Below are positions 47,060 to 58,044 of a stretch of DNA of 64,000 bases, in pieces. The notes below the pieces were generated by a model that worked only from the letters and a program-made list of their open reading frames with translations, was not told where the DNA came from and did not search any database. Origin of the DNA: Marasmius tenuissimus. Taxonomy: Eukaryota > Basidiomycota > Agaricomycetes > Agaricales > Marasmiaceae. Where the stretch lies: positions 2,046,001-2,110,000 of the forward strand of contig JAQOTA010000050.1 of NCBI GenBank assembly GCA_029532415.1, read 5' to 3'. The position numbers and the translations under genes were made by a program. The stretch's first letter is position 1; the number at the start of each line of letters is the position of its first letter.

Positions 47060-48990
47060 CAGTGAAGTTAAGTCCAGACAACGACAACAGCAATCTTAGT
47101 ATGAAACCTGGTACTCGAACGAGCCACGGCGCTCGTCAACTCAAGTCGAGGCGGGGAAACGGGGTGAGCATACCTCAATTTCGGACTGAGAATAATCGAG
47201 CGATGCTGCGGATGGTTTTGAATTCGGACCGAGTACATGGTGTCGTGGGTACGGTTCGAAAGGTAAGGGTTCAGACAGACTTCCTTTATCACGATTGTTC
47301 ACGTATGAGAGTTAGGGCCCACGTACAAAGGGCGGCAGAACGGCCGTACAGTCCTTTCCAGAAGGCTCATGCAACAAGTCACTGTTGTCCTCGAGATCAG
47401 CCGAAACCTTCAAGGAGTCCAAGAGCGTTGCGTCGCCTGTTAAGACTCTTGTCGACGTCAAGTTCTGAAAAAATGGAAGTGGGCATTGATTGTAGAGAAA
47501 ACACCATGAATAAGGTGAACACATACCAGGCTTGACAACAGGACAACCACGTTATCACTAGGTGAGAGGGGCGGATGCTCTGCTACCCTTACGAGAGTCA
47601 AGAGGATGTTAGAATTAAAGATGAAAAGGATAGCGAGTGAGGCGTCTAATTGACACCGCGTCAGAATAGAGACGAGACACTATAACATAACAACTTACCT
47701 CGCGTTCACCAAAGAGGTCGATAGTCGGCCTGCCACTACATGAGATCCCCGAGTAGTACTCTTCGATGAGTCTCTTCGAATCACCAACGACGGAAATGTA
47801 CTTGGTGACAACGACACAGCCGGAATGCTCACCCTTAGGGAAGCCTCTGAATCCACTTCGGGGCGCCTCAAAGGCCCACCCATGTCGGAGTTGACTACAC
47901 CGTGACCGCTCTCGCTAATATTGGATTACCTCTCGGTGAAGAGCTTGTGGCCATTGTTGCTCGTGGCCCTGATGGTTATAGGAAGCGACATGGCGGGGTT
48001 TGATTTACCAGTGTTGACAAGGGAATCGGCGAAGAACTTGAACGTCGTCTGGCTAGACCTGAAATCCTCGTCTCGGATGAATAGATGGGGACGCCCAGCG
48101 AGATCAACAGGATGTTGAGATAGCAGAGAGATGGGGGAGCGTCGCTCGTCAAGGCTTCCTGGCGCGACAAATCCGAGCGAAGGGCATGCATGCATCGCAT
48201 AGTCCTATCTAAGCCCCTCTATCGATAATTCCGCAGATGTCCCTGCCGCTGATAGCGAGATTGTTGGGAACGACCGACCCACGGGGAGAACATCAGAGAT
48301 AGGCATGTGGATTTCCTTGCCTGTGGAGGGATCGTCAATGTCACCGTCATCAATGCGAATCGTAGATGCGTGCAGGAGGGGACGAGTGAGGGCGAATCGT
48401 TGCTTCCTATGCCAAATGATGATGTGACGGCTGGGGCAACAGTGGCGGTCGAGATGGTATTGTTTTCTTCGAGCTAGATCATTCTCAACCTGCGAAACAT
48501 ATGTCAGAGGAGTAGGAAAAGGCCAGTGACAGTCCGGAGACTCACTCTAATAATGTTCGCTGATGTGGTTGTGCCAAAATTCCGTGCATACTAAAGGGAA
48601 GTACTGCTGTCATGATATTTGGATAAAGGGAGAGAACGGTTTCTTCTTGTACTCGCAAGCTGGACCGTCGTTCGACTTTTCCGGGTTCCCAGTAGGGAAC
48701 ATCGCGAGCAGAGGGAAGACTCGTCGTCGAAGTCACACCATTGTGGTAGAGGGGCGGGGTTTTCATGTCGAGGGTACGAGTTTCGACGACGGAAAGTTGT
48801 TGTTATTTTACGAACGCTGTTGATCAGGTCGGCCAGGTCCGAAGGACGCTTGTCGTGGACGACAATAGGTCTTGTACGGGGTATAGGGCGATGGGTACAG
48901 AGTTGTCTGGCGAGGGACTGAAAACACAAAAAGTTAGAAAGTCGAAGAAACAGACCGACCTTCCCCTTCAGTGTTGCTTTCAACTCTCTT
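47060..48990 (-). pseudogene. F5 segment, copy 2
   Basis: Duplicate of 35.48-37.69 kb, with an internal loss (the part matching 36.85-37.2 kb is absent). Pieces: 48983-48591 (RQLCTHRPIPRTRPIVVHDK, then PSDLADLINSV), 48.35-48.28 kb (DDPSTGKEIHMPISDVLP), 48195-47926 (DERRSPISLLSQHPVDLAGR, then IRDEDFRSSQTTFKFFADSL), 47524-47312 (ADLEDNSDLLHEPSGKDC). Several exons read slightly better than in copy 1, but frame changes remain. Confidence 0.4.
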
Positions 48991-49404
48991 TACAACACCT
49001 CACGTTGCCTCCTTCTGCAGCGAGACGCGTCGCACATTCCTCAAGACCGTGATCAATCATTGTTCTCCAAATGGGATTCCGGGCTTGACGATTTGTGAGT
49101 TGGGGCCGTGGGGGCACTCCATAGCAGTGATGAACAAAGACGAAGGCATAGTTGTGAATAGCAGATGTACGGAGTGGATGTCGAAGCCGGCGAGCCAATA
49201 AGCGAATGTTGATCATCATCTCGGGGGAAGTTGGGTGAAATTGGGGCAAAGAGAGAATCGGCGCATGCGCTGATCTGAGGAGTTGTAAGAAACGCGGATA
49301 ACATGCCTCGGGAAAGGCCTGATTCGATTTCAGCTTCAAAGAGCTCATATCAGAGCCATTTTTGAGGGATTTTTGAGCTTTGAATGTTTGAAAGTCGAGT
49401 GTAC
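48991..49404 (-). repeat. Segment duplicated at 29.1-29.34 kb and spacer
   Basis: 49.0-49.21 kb is nearly the same as 29.12-29.34 kb (- strand reads VKPGIPFGE, ECATRLAAEGGNVRCCKE). The - frame 49414-48980 is open for 144 codons but crosses into non-repeated spacer, so I do not take it as a gene. Confidence 0.3.
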
Positions 49405-50812
49405 AGAGTTTCATGTTGGTGGGCGCGGTTCAAGTTGAGAGGGTGCGAGCTGCCGGCTTAGCGCCCGTACTCGACTCTGACCAGAACCCACTACGACCAA
49501 CGACCCGTCTCTATCTCCATGCTTTCTGCAATCCACACGGACATACGACAAATGCTCTGGAATATCCAGACTCGGGTGGCACCGTGATTTTGCAACCAAA
49601 GAGCTCATGAAAGTTACTCGCGAAGTTTCTGTCCAGCAGAAACAGAAATAACCGTCAAAAAACCCCACGCCAGCTGCTATTTTGAGAAGAGATATAGGTC
49701 CTCAGGTGCGTATTATGCTATGCTGTGTGTTTGATGCTCTGGCTGACCAGTTTTAAGCTCGATTGGTGGCCTCCATGCAGAATCACTTGCACGTCAGTTC
49801 TCGCCCGTGACCAGAACATAGACACGTCGAACGGAAACCTCGACATTTCGCCAGGCAGAGCAAAGATCAGGATGCCCGACACGAGCAGATGCAATCGCCG
49901 CTGGCGAATCCGATGCTACCCACGAAATACCCCGAGATTTTGTCTCTGCTACACGGGCCCCCAGCAATTCGTATGTCTATTCGTTCCTGGGGCCCAGAGC
50001 TGTACAAATTGTCTTGTACCCCATGAATCGAGCTGGTAGCGTTCAAATAATAAGTTCTACTCCCATTCCGTCGATTTCCCGGTCATGGGCTATCCCGACG
50101 AGTCCATTTCGGACCCTCGAAACGAACTCGATACCTGGCACTTCTGAGATAGGTCTTCCGAGGGTTCTATTGGTTTGGCTCGCAGTCAAACGGATTGGGA
50201 GCCATAGTAGTGGAAGAGCGGGGTGTGACGAGAGAGACGGCTGGCGGAACTGTTCAAAGATGAAAGATGGGTGGGCGTTTTCCTCACGTCGTGGTTCATT
50301 ATTTTTTTTGACTGACCTTGCATGCACTGTATAGGTCCAACAATTCCACAAGGTTGCAGTTGCCCCGATTGTACCCTGGCTCTCACACACAGAGTCTATT
50401 CGTTGGACAGCACGCTCGGGCATACTTTCCTCATCTATCCTCTTATTCCAATTCGTCCGTAACGACAACATGCTGTTGTTTCCATCAAGTTGCAAAATTA
50501 CTATTTTGATTCCCCTTTTGACGTCTGCCACCGGCATTAGCTCGAGCCAAGAGATGTAGCACCGGTGTATCCTGATACGTTGAATTTGCTCGCGGGCAAG
50601 AGGTCCACCGTAGTGCCGTGCTCGTGCGACCGACTAGCTGGTGGAGGTCGACCAGACGACCAGGGGCTACAGATTAGAGCCTGGGCTTGAGAGCTCAGCA
50701 AGGCTACGAAGGAAGGTAGGTATGAGTATTCGAGACACACGGAACCGCCAATGCTGTAGGCAAAGCATGGTCATTACCGTGATGGTGGCACTCTTGATTG
50801 ATATGGGGGTGA
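49405..50812. repeat. R1 upstream block, copy 5 (precedes gene E)
   Basis: Matches R1 from the small ORF (ATG at 49413, 65 codons, cut short by TGA where others continue) to the promoter. The - strand frame 50537-50043 is open for 164 codons here, the longest ORF in any R1 copy (ADVKRGIKIVILQLD, then ERAVQRIDSVCESQGT). It is interrupted in other copies. Confidence 0.55.
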
Positions 50813-50933
50813 TATTCCGTCGTACAGGTCATGAGACGGCTGTGAGGTTTTCAGTCAAGATGGGCTGTGTTTGATGTCCCCCCCTTGTGCCTTTCTCTCC
50901 CTTTCTATTCCTTCCCTGTCTTGAGGCAAAGAC
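50813..50933 (+). promoter_or_regulatory. Promoter-proximal segment of gene E
   Basis: ATTCCGTCGTACAGGTCATG, TTTTCAGTCAAGATGGGCTG, then TTTGATGTCCCCCC and a CT-rich leader before the ATG at 50934. Slightly more diverged than A, C and D. Confidence 0.5.
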
Positions 50934-53900
50934 ATGTCTGGTATCTTGGCCAATGCTCACAACACGACGATAGGGAACAACGCCAACTTCCAGACCGTGG
51001 CTAGAGATGTGATCACGAATCATTATCATAGCCCGGAGCGAGGAGATCTAATGACTGTGGTAAGCGTCGGTTGGCGTGTTTGTCAGTCGCAGTCCTTGAC
51101 CTTGACCACAGAACGGAAGGACGGTTAGAAGGTTAATCGACGGCGATATCATCTATAGACGGCTTCTCTGGTCGAAGGTCCTATCAGTCGAAGTCAAGCA
51201 CGGGGAATCGACAACTTCAGAATTGCAGGTATTCAAGGTCAAGAAAACGGTACAAGCCGCCAAGATAGTTGGGTTCCAGGAAGAGTTTACTGCTACAACC
51301 CTTGAGCTGATTAAAGAGGAGGATCGAGTTGAGTTTGTGAAGGTGAGTGTCAGTATCTAGGTACGGCGAAATGGTCTGACAATCGGCTTTAGCTTGTGAA
51401 GAAGGTCCTCGAAGCAGCAATGTGCCGGCGGTGAGTCGGCGAGTCAGTGATCTGTTGGTCTATATAATGGGATATTGCAGGTCGGCGCTGCTCACTCAAA
51501 TCTTTGCGGTGGCAGAGTCAGATGCGCTGACATTGATAGCTCATGACGGTAGGTTCTTCATTGTGGTTTTATGTAGCGGGCGCTGAAAGTTAGTAGAACT
51601 AGCGAATGGAATCGAGTTCGCTGGTCGGTATTGGCAGAAGAACTGGATTGTATATTACTACCTCTCGTATACACGTGTATGTTCAGCCCTTAAGATTGGT
51701 GTCACGACTGAGGAGTATCCTTAGGGTATTGCAATTCAATCCTTGCGGGACAACGAGACTATTACATTTCCGGTGAGCTAGCTATTTTTAGCATAGACTG
51801 ACTACTAATAACAGCAAACAGGTCGCCAATCGTTGGGAGGATTGGTCATTCAACGGCAAGTCTTTGACGTGGATTTACGACCCCGCTTCTGTCCTCCTCG
51901 ATCCACCAAGCGAAAAAGACCTCGTACCATTCCATCTACCAACCCCACTTCGCCAAGAAACCCCTCCGCGACTCGACACCGCCGAAATCGTCGCTTGCGT
52001 CGAGAGAAACTTCAGCGATGTTTTGCATCTGGTAGCGTCATTCAATCACAGGTGGTTTGATCTGTCATATTTCACCCATCACGGCCTTCTCACTTTCGGG
52101 TCCATCGTTGACTACAAACGTGGAATCCTCGCCCACTTTCCTTCCTTCCCTTGCCCCGAGTGGTCTTGCGAGAGCCGCAGCCCCAACGTCAAAGCGAGTT
52201 TTTCAAGATCAGGTGTGTCCATCGTTCAATTCCGTCGTCCATTCGCTGACTTGTTCAGTCCCATGGCGAGTCGATCTCGCATTTTGCAAGACCGGCGATG
52301 TTCTTCAAGTCACCCTCGACTTTGGTTTGCGCATCCCAGAGAACGACCGCTATCGACTTTGTCGCACTTATATCTGTCAATCCCTCGACTTTTGTGATAG
52401 TTCTGACGATGTGGAGGATATTGGTAAGTGCCCCTTCACATATTCTTGCTCTTCCCCGTCTGATGAATTCTTCCCCTTAGCTTATATCGACGAAATCGGA
52501 TTCCATCTCAATGGAACTTTCGTCAATGACCCCACAAGCCTTCCCATACCAACATACCTCTTCATCCCCCCTCTACCTACCGAGTTCATCAACAACACGC
52601 ACTGCATTCGCTATCCATTCCCAAAAAACATATTCTACTGGTCTCACGACCCACAGGGAAGGACTGCCATTGCCGAGGAGGACTGGGAGAAATTCGGGAT
52701 CCCCGAATTGAGCGTAGAGGAATGGATGGGTTCAAGTTGGGAAGAGTATCATTATGCATTTGTCCGAGATCATCTTCGCTTGGGGAGCTATGAGCTGGAT
52801 GGGAAACAGTACGCTCGGGACCATGGGTACCCCAAGTTGATACATGGTGCGTAGCGTCTTCCTTGGATCAATGCCGCACTGACACTTTTCTCCTCAGCCA
52901 ATCCTCACGATACCGTCGGGCTAGAAGAGCCTATAGCCTCTCCCTCACAGCTCGCGTTTCCTTCAACCTCTTCACACGACTTCTTGGACCTGATCGCCTC
53001 ATTTGGTGGGAGGCTGGAGGGCAGTTTGTCAAAATTTGCTTCACACGGCATCCTGACATTCGGGGCGGTCGTTGACTACCATAATCATGAAACCCTTGCT
53101 TACCTCCCTTCCAGCCCCCGCCCCGAATGGTTTTTTAAGAGCGTCAACCCCGACATCAAAGCAATCTGCTCCATCTCGGGTATGTTCGTTCAATAATCAC
53201 CAACTCCATATTTCCTTCTGACCATCAATAGTCCCGTGGCGAGTCGATCTCACGCACCGCAAAGCTGGCGATGTGCAAGTGGCCCTCGAGTTCGGCTTGT
53301 GCATTCCAGAGGAGGTCCCCAATCAGTTCAGAGCAGCCTACCTTCGCCAGTTCACTCCATTCCTTGACATCTCCAATGATGCAAGCCATGTCAGTATGTG
53401 TCCTTCGACAATCTCCTACCTCCCTCTTCTGACCATTCCGCCCATTCAGTCTATATTGACCAGGTCGGGTTCCGTCTCGTAGGCACCTTTCTCGAGGAGC
53501 CCGCAGAACGTGCCCCACCAGCATACCTATTCGTTCCGCCTCTGCGCACAAAACTCATCAACAATTGGCACTGTGTTCTATTTCCTCACAGTGTATTCTA
53601 TTGGTCTCACGACCCGCAGGGAAGAGATGCCATACCCGAAGAGGATTGGAGGAAGTTTGGAATCCCTGAATTGATAGTGGAGGAGTGGGTCGGTTCCAAC
53701 TGGCAAGAGGAAGACTACGCGGCTGTCCGGGAGCATCTTCTGTCGAGAGTCTACAATCTGGACAGGTGGGAGCATGCGCAAGGACACCCCGAGTTGACAG
53801 CAGGTGAGTAGTTTTGGCTTTCCTCGAAGTGGAGACCGTACCGACATCTTTCCCTTAGGTGATCCTCACGATATCGAGGACCTGGAGTATTCGGGCTCGG

Positions 53901-54203
53901 AGCTTAGTCGTTCTTCTTCACCTTCCCGTTTACAAGTCACACCCCCGTCGAGTTCATCGATAGTAGAGGAGCCTACGGAGTCACGATGTAATGTGGAACA
54001 TGAAGATACTCTGGCTTTACCGAAGGAAGGGGAAGACAACACGACTCACTGGGCCAAACGTGGCTTCTTGAACCAGTGGTGTATGTATATTTCGCATGTT
54101 CATGTACATATTCTTCGAGACTGACGCGCCGTTTTCAGACAACTCGATTTTGGAGACTGTAACCCAAGCGGATACCTTGGAACATTCTGTAGTCATGTGC
54201 TAG
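50934..54203 (+). CDS. F1 gene E: pseudokinase-like protein with duplicated YWSHDPQG domain, mosaic
   Basis: 865 codons, exons 50934-51059, 51112-51342, 51393-51430, 51481-51548, 51597-51676, 51725-51772, 51822-52212, 52259-52423, 52481-52846, 52898-53179, 53232-53393, 53450-53803, 53859-54080, 54139-54203. The frame is intact. Exon 2 is D-type. Exon 6 is the most diverged (GIAIQSLRDNETITFP). Exon 10 is B/D-type (RPEWFFKSVNPDIKAICSIS), exons 11-12 are C-type (LCIP, then RQFTPFLDISNDAS), and intron 13 with exon 14 return to B-type. A G-to-A change at the end of exon 11 turns the junction Val into Ile without breaking the donor. Function unknown. Confidence 0.82.
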
Positions 54204-54599
54204 TCGAAATTCACGGTCGTCTTGACCTTTAGTAACTTCTATTTTTACCAGATACGCCGCTTAGCCTTCGAATAATAGCGTAGCCCTCCATCTAGATGAC
54301 TCCAGCTTCTTGAATAAGTATCACTCGCGCTAGCCTAGAACTGAACAGTTCAGAGAGTAAAGTTCAACATTCACTACCATGTTTGACGGGAGGAGGGTTG
54401 GGTATCTCGATGCTCAGGCGCGGCGAGTTCTCGGACTTTGACTGAACGCACGATCGGTCAAAACGCCTCCTCGGCCCTTTGCCCTCGCGAGATTCATCTC
54501 TGATTAGTCGTGTAATGAGATACCCTTTTGCCTAGACTTTACATGTCACCGCCCGAGACGCGTTGGGCTACCACTCCGACTTTCTGAAAAGAGGTGAAT
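54204..54599. other. 3' flank of gene E
   Basis: F1 3' flank (TACCAGATACGCCGCTTAGC, then AATAATAGCGTAGCCC) and shared spacer. No gene seen. Confidence 0.35.
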
Positions 54600-57000
54600 G
54601 TTAGAGAAGGTACGGATCCCTGGGTCACATAATGGAAGGCGCGTCTGGCAGGGTGCTATCAGATACTATCACCCTCCCACGGGATTTCAACAATGCCACT
54701 CTCATAGGCGTTAAACAGGTTACGGAGACCAGTACATTCGAATGTCACTGTGGACAATCCGACAGTAAAGCTCTACGTACTATACATTCATGAATCATTT
54801 CAAGGCCACATTGGCCTCCCGTTCCCGAATCAAACCGAGGAAGTACACGATGCAACAGTCCGGTCGACTTCCGCCTTCAAGAGCTTCGTCCTCGATGCAT
54901 TAAGTGTGATCTCAATGAGATAGCTCCCGTCCGACGGCAGTTTCCCCGAGGCCATTAAAAAGCAGACGTGGTCAACGAGTATCGATGGACTCTTTCCCCG
55001 CAGAAGACGTACCTGTCTCGACTTTTGAAAATTGTCCACTGTTTCGCCCGTAGGCATCGCTACTGAACTATTGAAAGGGTTTGATATGCGGTGACGACGT
55101 AGGACGAGGTGATGGAGTATAGATACTCAACGAGTCGTCGAATGGGAGATTGTTGAGGTCCTTGGCCGAGTAAACGGGGAACGAGAGGGGCATCCAGGCG
55201 TTCTGAACAGTGAGGGTAGTCTGTGATATTCTGGCCGCTTTGATTCGGGGCGAGGATAGAGCGGACAGACATGGTTAGAATGGATGCTGTACCGCCCGAG
55301 TATATTGCCTGGAAGGTTCGGTGTTGAAGATACCCCATACCGAAATGGTGAGGAGTCAAATACTTTGTCTATCTTGATTACCTGCAAAGTCAGAACAGCT
55401 CTGGTGCTGGCTTCGCTCGTAGTCCCAGTGTAGACGCCTAGGAGAAGCCAGGTAGCCGCATCGTTCGATGATAGGGCCGAATGGGACGACTGGACACCAA
55501 GTATCAGTCGTTCTGTGTTAACATTGAGAAGAGGGAAATGCGCACAAGCCATTATTGGAGGCAACATCAACAAGTCGAACAACACCTATCTGCTGGATCC
55601 GGATCGTGTTCAGAAAGCGAATATGTGGCGAATTTGACGACTGAGGGCGATGGCCGGCAGGCACTCATATGTATCTGAGCGAACGAGGAATAGGATGCAG
55701 GTGTGCTCCCATCTCGCTCGCGCTCGTTCGGGTAGATGATGGTGTGATGAGTTGATGCTCCTGAGCCCAGTGATCCCTTGGTACCTCTCAAGCGGAAAAC
55801 TTGACAACTTTCAGTGAAGTTGATCCGACGAACGCGTGGAGAACATACCATACGGAAGAAGCCAACACGGACCTCTATCCTGAACAGGGTTGTAGGTATG
55901 TGAAATTTCACGACCGTACCGCTGAGTAGGTTCGAGCGTGAACGAGCGGTGAGGGCCTCCGAAGAGAACGTTGTGTTGATATATGGTATTGGTGATTCCA
56001 CTCGGAATGACTCGGAGAGCGCCAGCAGAAGTCGCTTGGTTGACGCGAGCAAGGACCGCGCAATGCGGCTGAAGGATTTGCTATTGGTCGAGTGGTGTGG
56101 CATTGTAATAGTAGGATTTCGTTTCGGCTCGCCAGACTGTCGAGTCGTGTGGGTCTGAAGAGCATTCCGGAGGGGAATAGGATTTCCTGGCATTCCGTTC
56201 GTGACTCGGATGTCTTCAGTGATGTAGGGCGTGTCTGAATCCCATGACGCTACTTGACTTCCGATGGTTTTCAACATGACCATCACTCCCAGTCGTCAAT
56301 CTGTACTCTTAGCCCGTTTCCTGGCCTCAAACTGTCCATAGTAGAGTTATTGAGTAGGAGAGAGAGGAGATTTTGGAATGAATGATAGTGTACCTAGAAT
56401 ATCTTCAACTGCGACGAGAAACCCAGAATCCGGCCCAATAGTGGATGTATACAACATCGGCATCCGCGAGGAGGTGAGTTCGGTCCGAAATTGGTGGAGG
56501 TTGAGAAAAGAGGCAGTGAATATTCTGAGAATCAGCACGAGGATGTGTGGTTTGAGTACAGGATCTTCAATGGACATCGTGGTCCAGGAGAGAGTGGCAG
56601 ATTTGGATTGGCACTCGACAAGCGTTCGGACCGGTGGCCCGACTGGTGCACCTGGGTCCTGCGCACCTTTGTTCCACAACCTCCATGTCCATTATCCTCC
56701 CGCTATCCTCTCTTCACTGCTTGATTTGGAATGGGCTCCTCTACCGTCAGCACCCAAATTCGGTAACGATTGAACGTTGAAAACCCCTCAGAACTTTGAC
56801 TACCGCCTACGACTAGACCTCTTGCACAATCACACCGCCTACTTCAGATTCCGGGATACCCAGTCACCTCCTCCGGCTCGGACTCACCAATTGAGAATCT
56901 CCAACATTGCTCAAGGACCTCGAGCCATCAAAGCGCCCTTGTCATATGCAAACACAAGTGTTGGAAGGCCTTGAATTGTCGCTACACACTGGGTAGTAGG
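54600..57000 (-). pseudogene. F2 family copy 2, long but damaged
   Basis: Second most complete F2 copy. From 56.68 kb: SATLSWTTMSIEDPVLKPHI, then YTSTIGPDSGFLVAVEDILG (this exon is open here but closed in copy 1). The frame 56286-55567 is open for 239 codons, the longest F2 stretch: SQVASWDSDTPYITEDIRV, HHSTNSKSFSRIARSLLAST, VESPIPYINTTF, VVKFHIPTTLFRIEV. Then SSNDAATWLLLGVYTGTTSE at 55.46 kb ending at a donor, SVRSILAPNQSGQNITDYP at 55.26 kb, and a decayed last exon near 54.7 kb (VTFECT..NLFNAYESG). The 5' end is cut where R1 copy 6 begins. Unrecognised protein; a mixture of true introns and damage is likely. Confidence 0.45.
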
Positions 57001-57036
57001 TCGCGGCATGAAATTCGCGTGTCTAGACCTACCCTG

Positions 57037-57923
57037 TTCGTATCTCTATCCATTCCTGGGGTCCAGAGCTATCCAAATCGTCTTCCACCCCATGAATTGA
57101 GCTGATGACATCCAAACAACCAGCTCTCCTCCCATTCCATCGATTTCCAGGCCATGGGCTATCCCGACGAGTCCGTTTCAGACCCTCGAATCGAGCTCGA
57201 TACCCGGCGCCTTCGAGATAGATCTTCCAGGGGTTTTGTTGGTTTTGCTCGCAGTCCAACAGATAGAGACGAGAGCCAAAGTGGTGGAGGAGCGGGGTGT
57301 GACGAGAGAGGACTAGCGGAAATGTTTGAACGACGAAAGCTGGGTGGGTGTTTTTCTCCCGTCGTGGTGCATTTTTCTTGACTGACCTTGCACTGTATAG
57401 GTTCAACAGTCCGACAAGGTCGCGGCCGCCCAGATTTTACGCTGCTTCTCACACACAAAATCTATTTCGGACATACCTTCCTTATCTGTTTCACTCGTCA
57501 CGATAACACGGCTTGTTGCAAAATCACGATTTCAAATCTCCTCTTGATGTTTGCCTTCAGTATTAGTTCCGGCCTGAGACTACGAGCGACTTTTGGATGG
57601 CGCTTGGCACGGCTGTATCCCAACGCGTTCTTTTCTGTCCCTCGATTCAAACTTGGTCCAGCCCATCATACGTTTGAATTCATTGAGAACGCTCATAGGC
57701 AAGAGGCTGATAGCAGTGCTCGCGCTCGTGCGATCTACAGACTACTGGTCGGTGGAGGACCAAGGGCTACAGATTGAAGCTGGGCCTTGAGAACTCAGCA
57801 AGGTTATTTGAACAACGAAGGAAGGTGAGTATGGTTATTCGAGGCACACGGGACCACAAATGCTGTAGGCAAAACATGGTCATCACGGTGATGGTGTAGT
57901 GCTTTTGGGAGATATGGGGCCGA
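57037..57923. repeat. R1 upstream block, copy 6 (shortened, precedes gene F)
   Basis: Only the promoter-side part of R1 is present, starting with the string ATTCCTGGGGTCCAGAGC, which lies inside the other copies. The left part, with the small ORF, is missing: F2 copy 2 runs directly into it. Confidence 0.55.
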
Positions 57924-58044
57924 TATTCCCTTGTGCAGGTCATGAGACGGCTGTGAGGTTTCTCACTTAAGATGGGCTGTGTTTGACGTTCCCCATCATT
58001 CCTTCCTCTCCCTTTCCGTTCCTTCTCTGTCTTGAGGCGAAGAC
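57924..58044 (+). promoter_or_regulatory. Promoter-proximal segment of gene F
   Basis: ATTCCCTTGTGCAGGTCATG, TTTCTCACTTAAGATGGGCT, TTTGACGTTCCCC and the CT-rich leader ending at GGCGAAGAC before the ATG at 58045. Confidence 0.55.

Noticed and set aside
50043..50537. 164-codon minus-strand ORF in R1 copy 5 as a gene
   Set aside because: The frame is interrupted in other R1 copies and no splice-site pattern is conserved. Kept only as part of the repeat description.
53225..53551. Minus-strand ORFs of 90-110 codons inside each F1 gene (for example 53225-53551, 33411-33737, 5867-6088)
   Set aside because: They recur because the F1 exons recur. They cross F1 introns and are shadows of the + strand frame.
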